Positions 6,871-15,535 of a stretch of 17,198 nucleotides of DNA are shown here, in pieces. The notes beneath the pieces are model-generated. The model worked only from the letters and a program-made list of their open reading frames with translations, did not search any database and was not told where the DNA came from. Source of the DNA: JBBQVO01 sp038211505 (GTDB lineage Bacteria; Chloroflexota; Dehalococcoidia; DSTF01; JACRBR01); assembly GCA_038211505.1 (NCBI GenBank), contig JBBQVO010000059.1, forward strand, positions 1 through 17,198, in the 5' to 3' direction. How positions within the stretch are numbered: the first letter of the stretch is position 1; every line of letters starts with the position of its first letter. The position numbers were made by a program, and so were the translations under genes.

Positions 6871-7698
6871 ATGAAGACACAACGGCTGCGCGTGACGTTC
6901 GCGCGCGGGGATGAGACGAAGTACATCACGCATCTCGATCTGATGCGGTTCTGGGAGCGCGCGCTGCGCCGGGCGGAGATCCCCGTCGCCTACTCCGAAG
7001 GCTTCTCGCCACACGCGCAGCTCTCGATGGCGGCTCCGCTGGCGGTCGGCACGACGAGCGAAGCGGAGTTGATGGACGTCTATCTGGACACGGCGATGCA
7101 GCCGAAGCAGTTGATCCGCCAGATGGCGGCGCAGCTGCCGGGCGGACTCGCGATCGTGTCGGTCGAAGAAGTCGGCATGGCGCTGCCGGCGCTGCAGGCC
7201 GACGTGCGCTCGGCGGAGTATGTGGTGGAGGTCGATCTGGCGGTGGCTGCGGCGAACGGCGGCGTTGAGTCGTCGCGCGAAGGCGCCGAAGATGGAGCGT
7301 GGAAGATGGAGGATGGAGTTCCGGCACCGGATCCAACATCCAACATCCAACATCCAACATCCGCCGGAAACGACGACGCGGCAGTCGATATCGGCGCGGC
7401 GATCGACGCATTCCTGGCCGCAACGACGATCCCGTGGGAGCACAAGCGCGAGAACGAGATGCGGGCGTACGACATCCGCCCGCTGGTCGAGACGATCGCG
7501 CTTGCCGCGCGCGACGGTGATCGCCTGACGCTGCGGCTGCGGCTGAAGAATGATAGCAGCGGTTCTGGACGGCCGGAACAGGTCGTCGCGGCGCTGGGAC
7601 TGCCTTCGCCGGCGCGTATCCATCGGACGAAGCTGATCCTCGCACAGAAGTCGCCATCACGGGAAGCATGGCGCGCGCGCGGCCGGTTCGCCGGCTGA
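6871..7698 (+). CDS. DUF2344 / radical SAM-linked protein with a heptamer-repeat insertion
   Basis: A 275-residue protein matching the family annotated as 'TIGR03936 family radical SAM-associated protein' (DUF2344). The N-terminus (RLRVTFARGDETKYITHLDLMRFWERALRRAEIPVAYSEGFSPH) is diagnostic, as is the later IPWEHKRENEMRAYDIRPLV block. In many genomes this protein is fused or adjacent to a B12-binding radical SAM enzyme; none is adjacent here. Residues ~141-164 are encoded by two arrays of four 7-bp repeats and read as low-complexity sequence, in frame, in the variable loop between two conserved halves. The stop codon overlaps the next start as TGATG, so it is probably translationally coupled to the phosphatase. 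The Shine-Dalgarno is weak. Confidence 0.88.
   Translation: MKTQRLRVTFARGDETKYITHLDLMRFWERALRRAEIPVAYSEGFSPHAQLSMAAPLAVGTTSEAELMDVYLDTAMQPKQLIRQMAAQLPGGLAIVSVEEVGMALPALQADVRSAEYVVEVDLAVAAANGGVESSREGAEDGAWKMEDGVPAPDPTSNIQHPTSAGNDDAAVDIGAAIDAFLAATTIPWEHKRENEMRAYDIRPLVETIALAARDGDRLTLRLRLKNDSSGSGRPEQVVAALGLPSPARIHRTKLILAQKSPSREAWRARGRFAG
7291..7358 (+). repeat. In-gene heptamer inverted-repeat element
   Basis: Left arm: GATGGAG, CGTGGAA, GATGGAG, GATGGAG (7291-7318). A 12-nt spacer containing CCGG-CA-CCGG follows. Right arm: ATCCAAC three times, then ATCCGCC (7331-7358). Each arm is four 7-mers, 28 nt, and the right arm is roughly reverse-complementary to the left through the GGAT/ATCC core. It lies inside the DUF2344 coding region without breaking the frame. 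Confidence 0.8.
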
Positions 7699-8345
7699 TG
7701 CGCCTGATCCTGATCCGACACGGCGAGACGGGGCACAATCGCGGCGGCCTGACGCTGGGGCGCGCCGACGTGCCGCTCAACGAACGCGGCCGCCGCCAGG
7801 CGCGCGCCGTCGTCGCGTCATTCGTCCGCCCGCCCGCCGCGATCTACGCCAGTCCGCTCTCGCGCACGATGGCCACCGCTGGGGCGATCGCGGCAGCGAC
7901 CGGCGGCGGCGTGATCGAAGAGCCGGGTCTGATCGAGATGGATGTTGGTGAGATGGAGCATCTCACCGGCACCGAGTTGCGCGAGCAGTATCCAGAGTTT
8001 CTCCGTGCATGGCTCTCTGGCGACGCAGCCGACGCGCGGATGCCCGGCGGGGAGACGCTGCGGGAGGTGCAAGCGCGCGGGTGGGCGGCGGCGGAGCGGA
8101 TGCGCGAACGGCACCCCGACGGCGAGGTGGTCGCGGTGACGCACAATTTCGTCATCTTGACGATCGTCTGCGGGGCGCTGAATCTGCCCCTGGGCCAGTT
8201 TCGCCATCTGCGTCAAGCGCTGGCGTCAAGAACAACGATCGATATGCGCGACGGTCATGCGACGTTGATCCAGTTGAACGATAACGCCCACATCCGGGCC
8301 GCCGGCCTCGGCGATGACCTTGCCGGCAGAGAGGCGCGAGCATGA
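7698..8345 (+). CDS. Histidine phosphatase (phosphoglycerate mutase-like) family protein
   Basis: A 215-residue enzyme of the branch-1 histidine phosphatase superfamily. It has the RHG motif at residues 7-9, where His8 is the nucleophile (LIRHGETGHN). SPLSR (52-56) supplies the phosphate-binding Arg, Glu80 lies in the GLIEMDVGE proton-donor region, and the second catalytic His149 is in VVAVTHN. Members include alpha-ribazole phosphatases, cofactor-dependent mutases and broad phosphatases; the substrate cannot be read from sequence. The start ATG overlaps the upstream stop (TGATG), and its own stop overlaps the next ATG (ATGA), so three genes are tightly coupled. A cobalamin-pathway role is possible but has no context support here. 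Confidence 0.92.
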   Translation: MRLILIRHGETGHNRGGLTLGRADVPLNERGRRQARAVVASFVRPPAAIYASPLSRTMATAGAIAAATGGGVIEEPGLIEMDVGEMEHLTGTELREQYPEFLRAWLSGDAADARMPGGETLREVQARGWAAAERMRERHPDGEVVAVTHNFVILTIVCGALNLPLGQFRHLRQALASRTTIDMRDGHATLIQLNDNAHIRAAGLGDDLAGREARA

Positions 8346-8650
8346 CCGAGCAGCAGGCCCCATCCGCACAGCCGATCCCCGACTACATGCAGAAGCGCAA
8401 GACGCGCGTCCGCATCCTCACCGATGTCGGCGTGATCGAAGGCGACCATGCGCACCCGCCAGGCGTACGCCTCAGCGATTCGCTGCGCAATTCGGCGACG
8501 GGCGAGCGTTACCTGCTGCTCACCGACGTGGAGGTGCGCGCCAGAGACGGCTCGCCGCTCGATGCGTCGCTCTCGTCGGCGCCATTCATGCTCGTCAACG
8601 CATCGCACGCGACGGCCATCGTCCCGCTCGGGGAAGAAGAAGAGGCGTAA
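8342..8650 (+). CDS. Conserved small hypothetical protein
   Basis: A 102-residue protein overlapping the phosphatase stop by 4 nt (ATGA), so it is translationally coupled. The sequence has alternating beta-like segments (RKTRVRILTDVGVIEGDHAHPPGVRLSDSL, then RYLLLTDVEV) and ends in a short acidic EEEE tail. The VIEG-x-x-x-PPGVRLSDxLN-like pattern recalls a DUF6812-type small beta protein; that name is from memory and uncertain. No catalytic motif or membrane segment is seen, so it is presumably cytoplasmic. It is the last gene of the CNNM-DUF2344-phosphatase run; the following 171 nt to the DUF2795 gene contain no gene that I can see. Confidence 0.75.
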   Translation: MTEQQAPSAQPIPDYMQKRKTRVRILTDVGVIEGDHAHPPGVRLSDSLRNSATGERYLLLTDVEVRARDGSPLDASLSSAPFMLVNASHATAIVPLGEEEEA

Positions 8651-8821
8651 ACGCGCGCGACGCATCCGGGCGGCGGTGCAGTCATCATCGGGTCACTGTC
8701 CCGTTGGCTTCCTCGATACGGCGTCAATTGTCGCGCAGTCGATACATCTCGGCGGGTTCGTCATGCGTGACGGTGGACACGCCCGTTCTAGCCTCTAGGT
8801 AAGAGCCACAAGGAGGCTGAA

Positions 8822-9232
8822 GTGGACGACCGCAAGACGACGACCGAACGCAATGCCGACCCGAGCGAGTATCAGCGTGCGCTGGCGGGCGTCGCATTCC
8901 CGGCATCGCGCGATCAGCTGGTGCAGGCGGCGAAGGACACCGGCGGCCTCGACACCGAGGTGCAGTGGATGCTGTCGCGCATTCCGGCGAAGACGTATGA
9001 ATCAATGCCGGAGCTGCAGTCGGCGATCAGCGCCGCATACGTGGCGACGGATGGCGGTCTCGGCGATGCGGGCGCGGCGGCGCCGACGGGCGGACAAGCG
9101 CCCGATCCCGCGGTGAACACGCCCGTCGACAACGCGCAGGCTGTCGGTCGCAGCGGGGGCCGCCGCGATGGTGGTGGTGGCGGCACGAGCGCAACCGAAG
9201 TGCCAATCGAGGATCCGACTCGGCAACGGTAG
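8822..9232 (+). CDS. DUF2795 domain-containing protein
   Basis: A 136-residue protein starting at GTG with an excellent Shine-Dalgarno AAGGAGG (8810-8816) 5 nt before it. Residues ~17-68 fit DUF2795: YQRALAGVAFPASRDQLVQAA, then the WMLSRIP-x-x-x-YESMPELQSAI helix. DUF2795 is a small helical domain of unknown biochemical role, common in Actinobacteria and Chloroflexi. The C-terminal half is disordered, Gly/Ala/Pro-rich, with an RRDGGGGG stretch around residues 114-123. The gene stands alone, with its own 5' region, between the phosphatase run and the integrase relic. Confidence 0.82.
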   Translation: MDDRKTTTERNADPSEYQRALAGVAFPASRDQLVQAAKDTGGLDTEVQWMLSRIPAKTYESMPELQSAISAAYVATDGGLGDAGAAAPTGGQAPDPAVNTPVDNAQAVGRSGGRRDGGGGGTSATEVPIEDPTRQR

Positions 9233-9282
9233 CGCGCAACCTACCTCACAGAGATGAGCCGCGCCGTCGAGTCTGATAGTAG

Positions 9283-10085
9283 ATGGCACACTTCGATTTG
9301 TTCGAGTCCCTACTAGACTATCAGCGCAGCTACTTCCGGCTCCGTAACTACGCCGCCACGACGCACCGCAGTTACCTAACGGATCAGCTCCTCGTCGTTT
9401 TCTTCCTGAAGGCCGCGTACGGCGTGTGGACGGTGAGTGACGTCGAGCAGCGGCACGTCATTGACGCAGGCGGAGCGGCACGGCGCGTGCGGTGCGATCA
9501 TTGCTCGTGAGCTTGCTGCGCTCAGGTCGTTCTGCGGGTATCTCGAGGAGGAGCGCCGCATCTCAAGCAGCCAGTGCGAATCCCACCTCCCAAACAGGAA
9601 TCGGCTCAACCGCGCGTGCTGAGCCAAGTCGAGTATGCCCGCCTCAAGGCGGCGGCCGCGGAGGATCCCCGTGGCCGCGCGATCATCGAGGTCTTTGTGC
9701 GGACTGGGATCCGGCTCTCCGAGTTGGCGCGGCTGCGGGTAAAGGATGTTGCGCTCCCAGATAGCGATCACACGTCAGCCATCGGATCCGTGCAGATCTG
9801 GGGCAGGGGCCGCAAGCAGCGAACGATCACCCTCAATTCAAAGGCGTGCGCGGCACTCTGCCTACCTCCCGACGCGCGGCAGACCCGAACGCGCCGCTAC
9901 TCGTCTCGAAGTATGTCACGGCGCTGATGCCACGCAGCGTCCAGCGCGTTGTGGCGAAGTCCACCCGCTCTGGCGGCGTCTCGAGGGTGACAGTGCATAG
10001 GCTTCGGCACACGTTCGCGACCAACATGGTGAGGAAGAGAACCAACCTGCGTGTGGTCCAGGAGGCGTTGGGGCACTCATCGATA
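9283..10085 (+). pseudogene. Decayed tyrosine recombinase (XerC/phage integrase-like), truncated
   Basis: The relic can be followed through changing frames. The N-terminal SAM-like domain starts at ATG 9283 (FDLFESLLDYQRSYFRLRNYAATTHRSYL is family-like). After ~9455-9475 the frame shifts to ELAALRSFCGYLEEERR. At ~9560-9580 it shifts to PPKQESAQPRVLSQVEYARLK and then RTGIRLSELARLRVKDV (first catalytic Arg). At ~9855-9870 it shifts again to TVHRLRHTFATNM (H-x-x-R) and ends with the LGHSSI box. The C-terminal helix with the nucleophilic Tyr is gone: sequence after ~10085 belongs to an antisense gene stump. With at least three frameshifts and no Tyr it cannot be active. It probably marks a former integrated element. 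Confidence 0.88.
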
Positions 10086-10211
10086 CGTGGCGAGCGCCGC
10101 GAGCGCCTCCTCCTCGGACGTCGCGCTCCTGTCCCAGCCGGGCCAGTCGAAGGCCGAGGCGACGGTCTTCTTCTTGCCCCTCTCAATCATCACGCGGACC
10201 GGGTCGGACAT
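10077..10211 (-). pseudogene. N-terminal stump of an unrelated gene, truncated at the integrase relic
   Basis: On the minus strand an ATG at 10211 with GGAG a few nt upstream opens a 44-residue frame: MSDPVRVMIERGKKKTVASA, then FDWPGWDRSATSEEEALAALATYR. The KK-x-V-A-S-A-x-x-WPGWDRS-x-x-x-EEAL pattern recalls, from memory, the N-terminus of a conserved family of roughly 200-250 residues in Actinobacteria and Chloroflexi, possibly with a DinB-like C-terminal part. The frame is cut right after ALATYR, where it meets the integrase relic head-on, and the stop lies in integrase sequence. TCGATA at 10080-10085 could belong to either gene, which suggests a join at a short shared sequence. Confidence 0.7.
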
Positions 10212-10359
10212 CCTCGTCTCCACTCGTGGCCGGCATGGAACCGTTTGCAACTAACCCGCCTGGCGTGCCACGTGCCAATCACGAGCAAACGCCATCGTGC
10301 GGCGCGGGCAGCCGACGACGCGTCGCACCATCTGGATTACGCGACGCGATGTCCGTTTG

Positions 10360-10827
10360 CTACGTCCTCTTTTCCGGCATCGATGCGACGAACTTCTGGA
10401 TCGCGGGGAGATGCTCGCGGTAGTGGCCGGCGCCGCTCGCGTCAAGCAGCCGGTTGACCGTCTTGCCTTCGCCGTAGCGGTCGGCCGGGATCGCATGCGC
10501 GGCGCGCATGTAGTTCGCGAACGACTGCTTCAAATCGGCGACGACGGTCGTCGCGTTCTGAGGGCGCATCGCGCCGGCGAATTTCGCGTTCCAGGCGTCG
10601 GCGTTGGTGTAGTCGACGCCCTCCGGCGTCGGCTTCTCGCCGCGCGCCATGCGCTCCATCGCGCCCGTCATCGTGTGCTGCCAGCCGGCGATGTGCGCGA
10701 GGATATCCTTCACGCTCCATTCGCCGTAGAACACCGTGCCCATGGCGCGTTCATCGAGCGCGCTCACAGCGGCGAGCAACCCATCGAAGCCATCCTGCAC
10801 GTCCTTGAGCGCGGTCTGCTTGTCCAT
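10360..10827 (-). CDS. DinB-like / ClbS-DfsB family protein
   Basis: A 155-residue four-helix-bundle protein of the DinB/YfiT superfamily. Markers are GEWSVKDILAHIAGWQ, with His45 in the first metal-ligand position, and GHYREHLPAI, with His135 and His139 supplying the other ligands. Family members are metal-dependent thiol transferases or hydrolase-like proteins such as ClbS; the reaction here is unknown. ATG 10827 (MDKQTALKDV) was chosen because GGGAG lies 5 nt upstream. The open frame extends further upstream, but that part overlaps the antisense end of the HD-GYP gene frame and is not family-like. Between it and the upstream gene stump (10212-10359) I see no gene. Confidence 0.88.
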   Translation of the reverse strand: MDKQTALKDVQDGFDGLLAAVSALDERAMGTVFYGEWSVKDILAHIAGWQHTMTGAMERMARGEKPTPEGVDYTNADAWNAKFAGAMRPQNATTVVADLKQSFANYMRAAHAIPADRYGEGKTVNRLLDASGAGHYREHLPAIQKFVASMPEKRT

Positions 10828-10930
10828 CACGTCTCCCGTCGCTGAGCGAGTCTCTCTCGGATTCGAGTGTAGATCGTCAGGCACGGAGATCAACGGACGC
10901 AGAGGAGTGCCGGCAGCGCGACACGCCTGC

Positions 10931-12194
10931 TCAGGCGGCGAGGTCGGTGTGCTCGTGTTCGTGTTCGTCGTCGCGCGCCATCTCGACATCGAGTTCGCGG
11001 AGGACGTTGGTTGCGTAGAGATCCAGAAATGCATCGACGATGCGCGGATCGAAGTGGCCGCCGCGCATCCTGCGGATCTCGGCGATCGCGTCGCCCGGCG
11101 GCCAGGCGCGCTTGTACGGACGCTCGCTGATCAGCGCATCGTAGACATCGGCGACGGCGACGATGCGCGCGGCGAGCGGGATCGCCTCGCCGGCGAGGCC
11201 ATCGGGATAGCCGGTGCCGTCCCACTTTTCGTGATGCGAGCGTGCGACTTCGCGCGCCTCGCGGAACTCTTCGTTTTCGGACAGCAGCGCATCGCCCCAC
11301 ACCGAATGCTTCTGGATCTCGAGCCGTTCCTCCGGCGTCAGCGGCCCCGCCTTCTTGAGCACGGCGTCGGATACCTGCGCTTTGCCGACGTCGTGGATCA
11401 TCGCCGCGTAGGCGATCTCGTCGGCTTGCGCTTCATCCAGGCCGAGCCGCAGCGCGAGCGCGCGCGAGTAGTGCTGGATGTGGCGCAGATGCAGGCCGGC
11501 GTCGGTATCGCGCGCTTCGACGATCTGCGCCAGCATCGTCAGCGTCTGGCGCGTCTTCTGCTCAAGGTTCTCGCGCCGTTTGCGCAGTTCGGCGGAGAGC
11601 GAGAACGCGACGAAGCCCGTGAAGCACGAAGAACACGAGGCGCATCGGCAGCTGATGGCGGAAGTACGTGTCGCCGTCGTAGAAGCCGAGCGAGACGCCG
11701 ACGAACAGCCCCGTCCAGAGCGTCGTGAAGAACAGCGAACCGATCGGACCGTAGTACAATGAACTCGACACGATAAGGGTGACGTAGATGAGCCAGAGAT
11801 CCGTCTCGTACCCGACCCGTCCCATGCGCATGAAGACAAACAATGACGCCGCCATCACCGTTGAGTTGTCGAAGATCAGGCTGACGGCGCGCAACATGTA
11901 CATGCGCTTGTTGAAAATGAAGTACGCGAGCAGGAAGTTGTACGCGATTGCCGCGGACGCGGCGATGATGACGCCGTTGCGTCCGGGCAGGGATCCGGGC
12001 ACCGTGACCGCGATGATCACCGCGATCGCTATGGCGGGCCGGACGATCAGGTAGTTCTTCTCGAACGCGAGGTCGCCGCTGCTGAGGAACGACTCGACGC
12101 GCGTGCGGAGGCGGCTCACGATCGTGCGCTCGGGGCCGAGGCGCATGGCCGTGCGGAAGGCAGCGTTGAACCCGGCCACATTCGAGACGGTCAT
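10931..12194 (-). pseudogene. Membrane-anchored HD-GYP domain protein, one frameshift
   Basis: Two minus-strand frames join into a ~421-residue protein. The N-terminal ~190 residues (from ATG 12194) form about six membrane helices (for example NYLIVRPAIAIAVIIAV and LWLIYVTLIVSSSLYYG). The frame breaks near 11615-11621 inside the last helix (VFFVL, then FTGFVAFSL in the next frame), consistent with loss of one base. The second frame encodes a coiled linker (LRKRRENLEQKTRQTL) and a full HD-GYP domain: HIQHYSRAL, IHDVGK, HHEKWDGTGYP and ADVYDAL. HD-GYP proteins are usually cyclic-di-GMP phosphodiesterases. The tail DDEHEHEHTD is acidic and His-rich. The HD-GYP part is intact, so either this is a recent mutation or a sequencing error. 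Confidence 0.85.
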
Positions 12195-12267
12195 GCTGGG
12201 ATGGTCGGTATATCGCAGTTCGAGTTGATCTCACCGTGCCAGGTGCCAGCACCCAGAGCGGTCGCGC

Positions 12268-12297
12268 TTGACCCGCTTTGCAAGCCGCGACTAGCAT
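12268..12297 (+). promoter_or_regulatory. Promoter of tRNA-Val
   Basis: TTGACC (12268-12273) and TAGCAT (12292-12297) are separated by 18 nt, matching sigma-70 boxes at 5/6 and 4/6 positions. Transcription would begin near 12304, only about 7 nt before the tRNA, as is common for stand-alone tRNA genes. Confidence 0.6.
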
Positions 12298-12310
12298 GAG
12301 CGTCCCAGGC

Positions 12311-12387
12311 GGGCGATTGGCTCAGTTGGTTAGAGCGTCTCGCTTACACCGAGAAGGTCGCAGGTTCGAGTCCTGCATCGCCCACCA
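12311..12387 (+). tRNA. tRNA-Val (anticodon UAC), CCA encoded
   Basis: The cloverleaf is complete. The acceptor arm GGGCGAT pairs with ATCGCCC (12377-12383), the D-arm has GCTCAGTTGGTTAGAGC, and the anticodon stem TCTCG/CGAGA encloses loop CTTACAC with anticodon TAC at 12345-12347. The T-arm is GCAGG-TTCGAGT-CCTGC. The discriminator is A, followed by a genomically encoded CCA (12385-12387). UAC reads valine GUA and, when modified, other GUN codons. No other tRNA is adjacent. The 165 nt after it up to the PAP2 gene show no further gene. Confidence 0.97.
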
Positions 12388-12552
12388 CACCCGCATTTCG
12401 CTCCTGCTTCCCCGGCCAGCGCCGCGCTCGTTCTATCGCGCTGCGAGATATTTTCGCTCGTCCGCCGTCTAACGGTACGTCCGCCCGCCGGTCGGCCGAT
12501 ATCTGTACTAGCGATCCCGCATTGGACGCCACACATTGGGGGAGAACGAACC

Positions 12553-13357
12553 GTGCGCATCGCCGTCATGGCGCCTCCGCTGGCGCGGCCGATCATCATC
12601 CCCGGCGTCGCCCGCCGCATGTGGCAGCGCGTCTGGCCGGCCGTTTGCTTCTACCTCGCCGCCGCGCCGGCCGATACGGCTCGTGGCTATGCCGACAACT
12701 TCGGACGCCCCGTTCATGAGAACTTCACCGGGGTCGCGGCGATCGCGTTCAGCACGCAGCCGACGCACTGGTTGCAAGATCTCCTGCTCGGATCGCACGC
12801 CATCCAAATGGCGGCCACCGAGATCTACATGTCGTGGTTCCTGATCCCGATCACGGCAGCCATCCCGGTGCTGCTTTACCGGCCCGAGCACTATCCGCGC
12901 TTCATCCTCTACCTGCTTGTCACATACTTCGCCGTCATGCCGATCTTCTTCCTCTACCCGCTGCAACCGCCCTGGATGCAGGACGGAGGCATCGTGCGCG
13001 TCGTCACGAACATCCTCCCGCAAGCTGCCGGCAGGGATTCGAACCCGTTTGCGGCGATGCCCAGCCTGCACGTCGCGCTGCCGCTCAGCGCCGCGCTCTG
13101 GTACGGGTGGCGCTACCCGTATGGAAAGATCATGTTTGGCTACGCGGCGCTGATCGCCTTCGTCATCGTCTTCACGGGCGACCACTACGTCACCGATATC
13201 CTAGGCAGGCATGCTGCTCTGTGGCGCCATTTATCTGCTCGTCAAGAAGCTACGCCTTCCACTCCTGCCTGATCGACCACCGTTTACCCGCGGATCCGCG
13301 GACACGGCGAACGACGGCAGCAGGAGAGTCGCGATCGACTCCACTGCCGCTCGATAG
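12553..13357 (+). CDS. PAP2-family membrane phosphatase with a 3' frameshift
   Basis: The start is GTG 12553, with GGGGGAG upstream. The protein is a multi-helix membrane protein of the PAP2 superfamily, closest in feel to the PAP2_3 / Aur1-like branch. It has LYPLQPPW (134-141), AAMPSLHVALP (PSLH 170-173, catalytic His) and FTGDHYVTDILG (GDHYVTD 209-215, second catalytic His and Asp). Such enzymes dephosphorylate lipid or isoprenoid phosphates or transfer lipid phosphate head groups. At about 13205-13210 the frame slips: the reading continues as RHAALWRHL to a stop at 13272. Removing one base (an extra A near 13206) gives GGMLLCGAIYLLVKKLRLPLLPD, a proper last membrane helix, ending at 13357. 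All catalytic motifs precede the slip. Confidence 0.82.
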
Positions 13358-13395
13358 ATCCGTTGCTGCTCCAACTAGCGACCTAGCGACGCCAC

Positions 13396-13416
13396 CGGGC
13401 CTCCGGCCGAGGCCCG
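13396..13416 (+). other. GC-rich hairpin between the PAP2 and accC genes
   Basis: CGGGCCTC and GAGGCCCG form a perfect 8-bp stem with a 5-nt loop, about 40 nt after the restored PAP2 stop. No T-run follows, so it is not a classical rho-independent terminator. It could still stall transcription or protect an mRNA 3' end. The remaining gap to accC contains an extended -10-like TGTGATAAA (13444-13452), a weak promoter candidate for accC. Confidence 0.4.
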
Positions 13417-13484
13417 CGCGCCGGATTCCGCGCGGCGCCATTCTGTGATAAAACACGAGCACTCAGCCACATCGGGAGAGGGCC

Positions 13485-15010
13485 TTGTTCAAGAAAATCC
13501 TGGTCGCTAATCGCGGCGAAATCGCCCTGCGTGTCATGCGCACCTGCCGCGAGATGGGCATCGCCACCGTCGCCGTCTACTCGACGGTCGACCGCAACAT
13601 GCTGCACGTGCGCTATGCCGACGAGGCGTATCTGATCGGCGAGGGGCCGCCGCTCGAAAGCTACCTCAACTACGAGAAGATCCTGGCCGTCGCCAAGCGC
13701 GCTGGCGTTGATGCCGTGCATCCGGGCTACGGCTTTCTCAGCGAGCGGACGGAGTTCGCCGAGGCCTGCGCAGCCGCCGGCATCACCTTCATCGGCCCCG
13801 ATCCGAAGTCCGTCGTGCTGCTCGGCGATAAGGTCAACGCGCGCCGGACGATGATGGCCGCGGGAGTCCCCTGCGTGCCGGGCACAGAAGGCCGCGTCGA
13901 GGCCGACGAGGCGGTGCGTTTGGCGCCCGGCGTCGGCTTTCCGTTGCTCATCAAGGCATCGGCGGGCGGCGGCGGCAAAGGCATCCGTCTCGTCAAGACG
14001 CCCGACGAGATCGAGAGCGCGATCCGCATCGCGTCGAGCGAAGCGCAGTCGGCGTTCGGCGATGGCGGCGTCTTTCTCGAACGCTATCTCTCGCCCGTGC
14101 GCCACGTCGAGATCCAGATTCTCGCCGACAAGCAGGGCAACGCGGTCGCGCTGGGCGAGCGCGAGTGCTCGGTGCAGCGCCGTCACCAGAAGCTGCTCGA
14201 AGAATCGCCGTCGCCGGTCGTCGATCAGGCGACACGCGAGAAGATGATGGCGGCCGGCGTCGCCGCCGCGAAGGCGTCGGGCTACTACAACGCCGGCACT
14301 GTCGAGTTTCTTTTCGACCCAGCGACGAAGGAGTTCTTCTTTCTCGAAGTCAACACGCGGCTGCAGGTCGAACATCCAGTGACGGAGTGGCTCTGCGGAC
14401 GCGACCTCGTGCGCGATCAGATCCGCATCGCCAACGGCGAGCCGCTGGGATTCACGCAGGACGACGTGCAGCTGCGCGGCGCGGCGATCGAGTGCCGCAT
14501 CGCCGCCGAGGATCCGTACAACAACTACCTGCCGTCGCTCGGCCGCATCGACTTCGTCAACGAGCCGAGCGGGCCCGGCGTGCGCGTCGACAGCAGCATC
14601 TTCAGCGGCATCGAGATCCCGTACTTCTACGACCCGATGCTCGCCAAATTGATCTGTTGGGGCGCCGACCGGACGATCGCCATCGAGCGCATGAAGCGCG
14701 CGCTGCGCGAGTACGTGATCATGGGCATCAAGACGAACATCCCGTTTCACTTGCAGCTGCTCGACGACCCGCGCTTTGTCCACGGCGAGGTGCACACCGG
14801 CTTTCTCGACAGCGACTTCAAGATGATCGAGCCGCCGGGATACGAAGAGCAGGAGCAGATCGCGCTGCTTGCCGCCGCCGTCATGGCGCACAAGCGGCGC
14901 GTACGCAACGGCGCGCAGCCGGCGATCATCGTCGGGCCGGCGGATGGCTGGCGCGAAGCGGGCCGCGATCGGCAGCTGGCGAGCCGCGCGGCGGCGACGC
15001 AGGGGGGGCG

Positions 15011-15032
<22 letters not shown>
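13485..15032 (+). CDS. accC: Biotin carboxylase subunit of an acyl-CoA (or acetyl-CoA) carboxylase
   Basis: A 515-residue ATP-grasp enzyme that carboxylates the biotin of its carrier protein using ATP and bicarbonate. It begins with FKKILVANRGEIALRVMR. The glycine loop KASAGGGGKGI is at residues 158-167. The active-site segment EVNTRLQVEHPVTE gives Glu288, Asn290 and Arg292, the same numbering as in E. coli AccC. The body ends with the usual biotin-carboxylase C-domain; an extra ~60 residues make it longer than E. coli AccC (449). The start is TTG, with GGGAGAGGG just upstream; no ATG lies near the family N-terminus. The 3' end overlaps the biotin carrier gene by 22 nt. No carboxyltransferase is in the window, so the acyl substrate (acetyl-, propionyl- or other) is open. 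Confidence 0.95.
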
Positions 15033-15526
<494 letters not shown>

Positions 15527-15535
15527 CGTGGGGGA

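Noticed and set aside
6499..7623. Long minus-strand frame opposite the CNNM and DUF2344 genes.
   Set aside because: It spans two clear plus-strand genes, is full of Arg/His runs and matches no family.
10080..10095. Plus-strand RYVAS just after LGHSSI as the catalytic Tyr of the integrase in another frame.
   Set aside because: The same bases encode ALATYR of a recognisable gene N-terminus on the opposite strand with its own ribosome site, so the RYVAS match is accidental and the Tyr is lost.
10736..11728. Plus-strand 330-codon frame opposite the HD-GYP gene.
   Set aside because: The HD-GYP motifs on the minus strand are decisive; this frame is an antisense shadow.
13383..14891. Long open frame (502 codons) on the minus strand opposite accC.
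   Set aside because: It is an antisense shadow of a GC-rich gene: Arg/His/Asp-rich, no motif, and accC on the plus strand is unambiguous.
14165..15010. Upstream extension of the biotin carrier reading frame over accC.
   Set aside because: The residues before MAAKYRLRLG are Arg-rich out-of-frame accC sequence; the carrier family starts at 15011.
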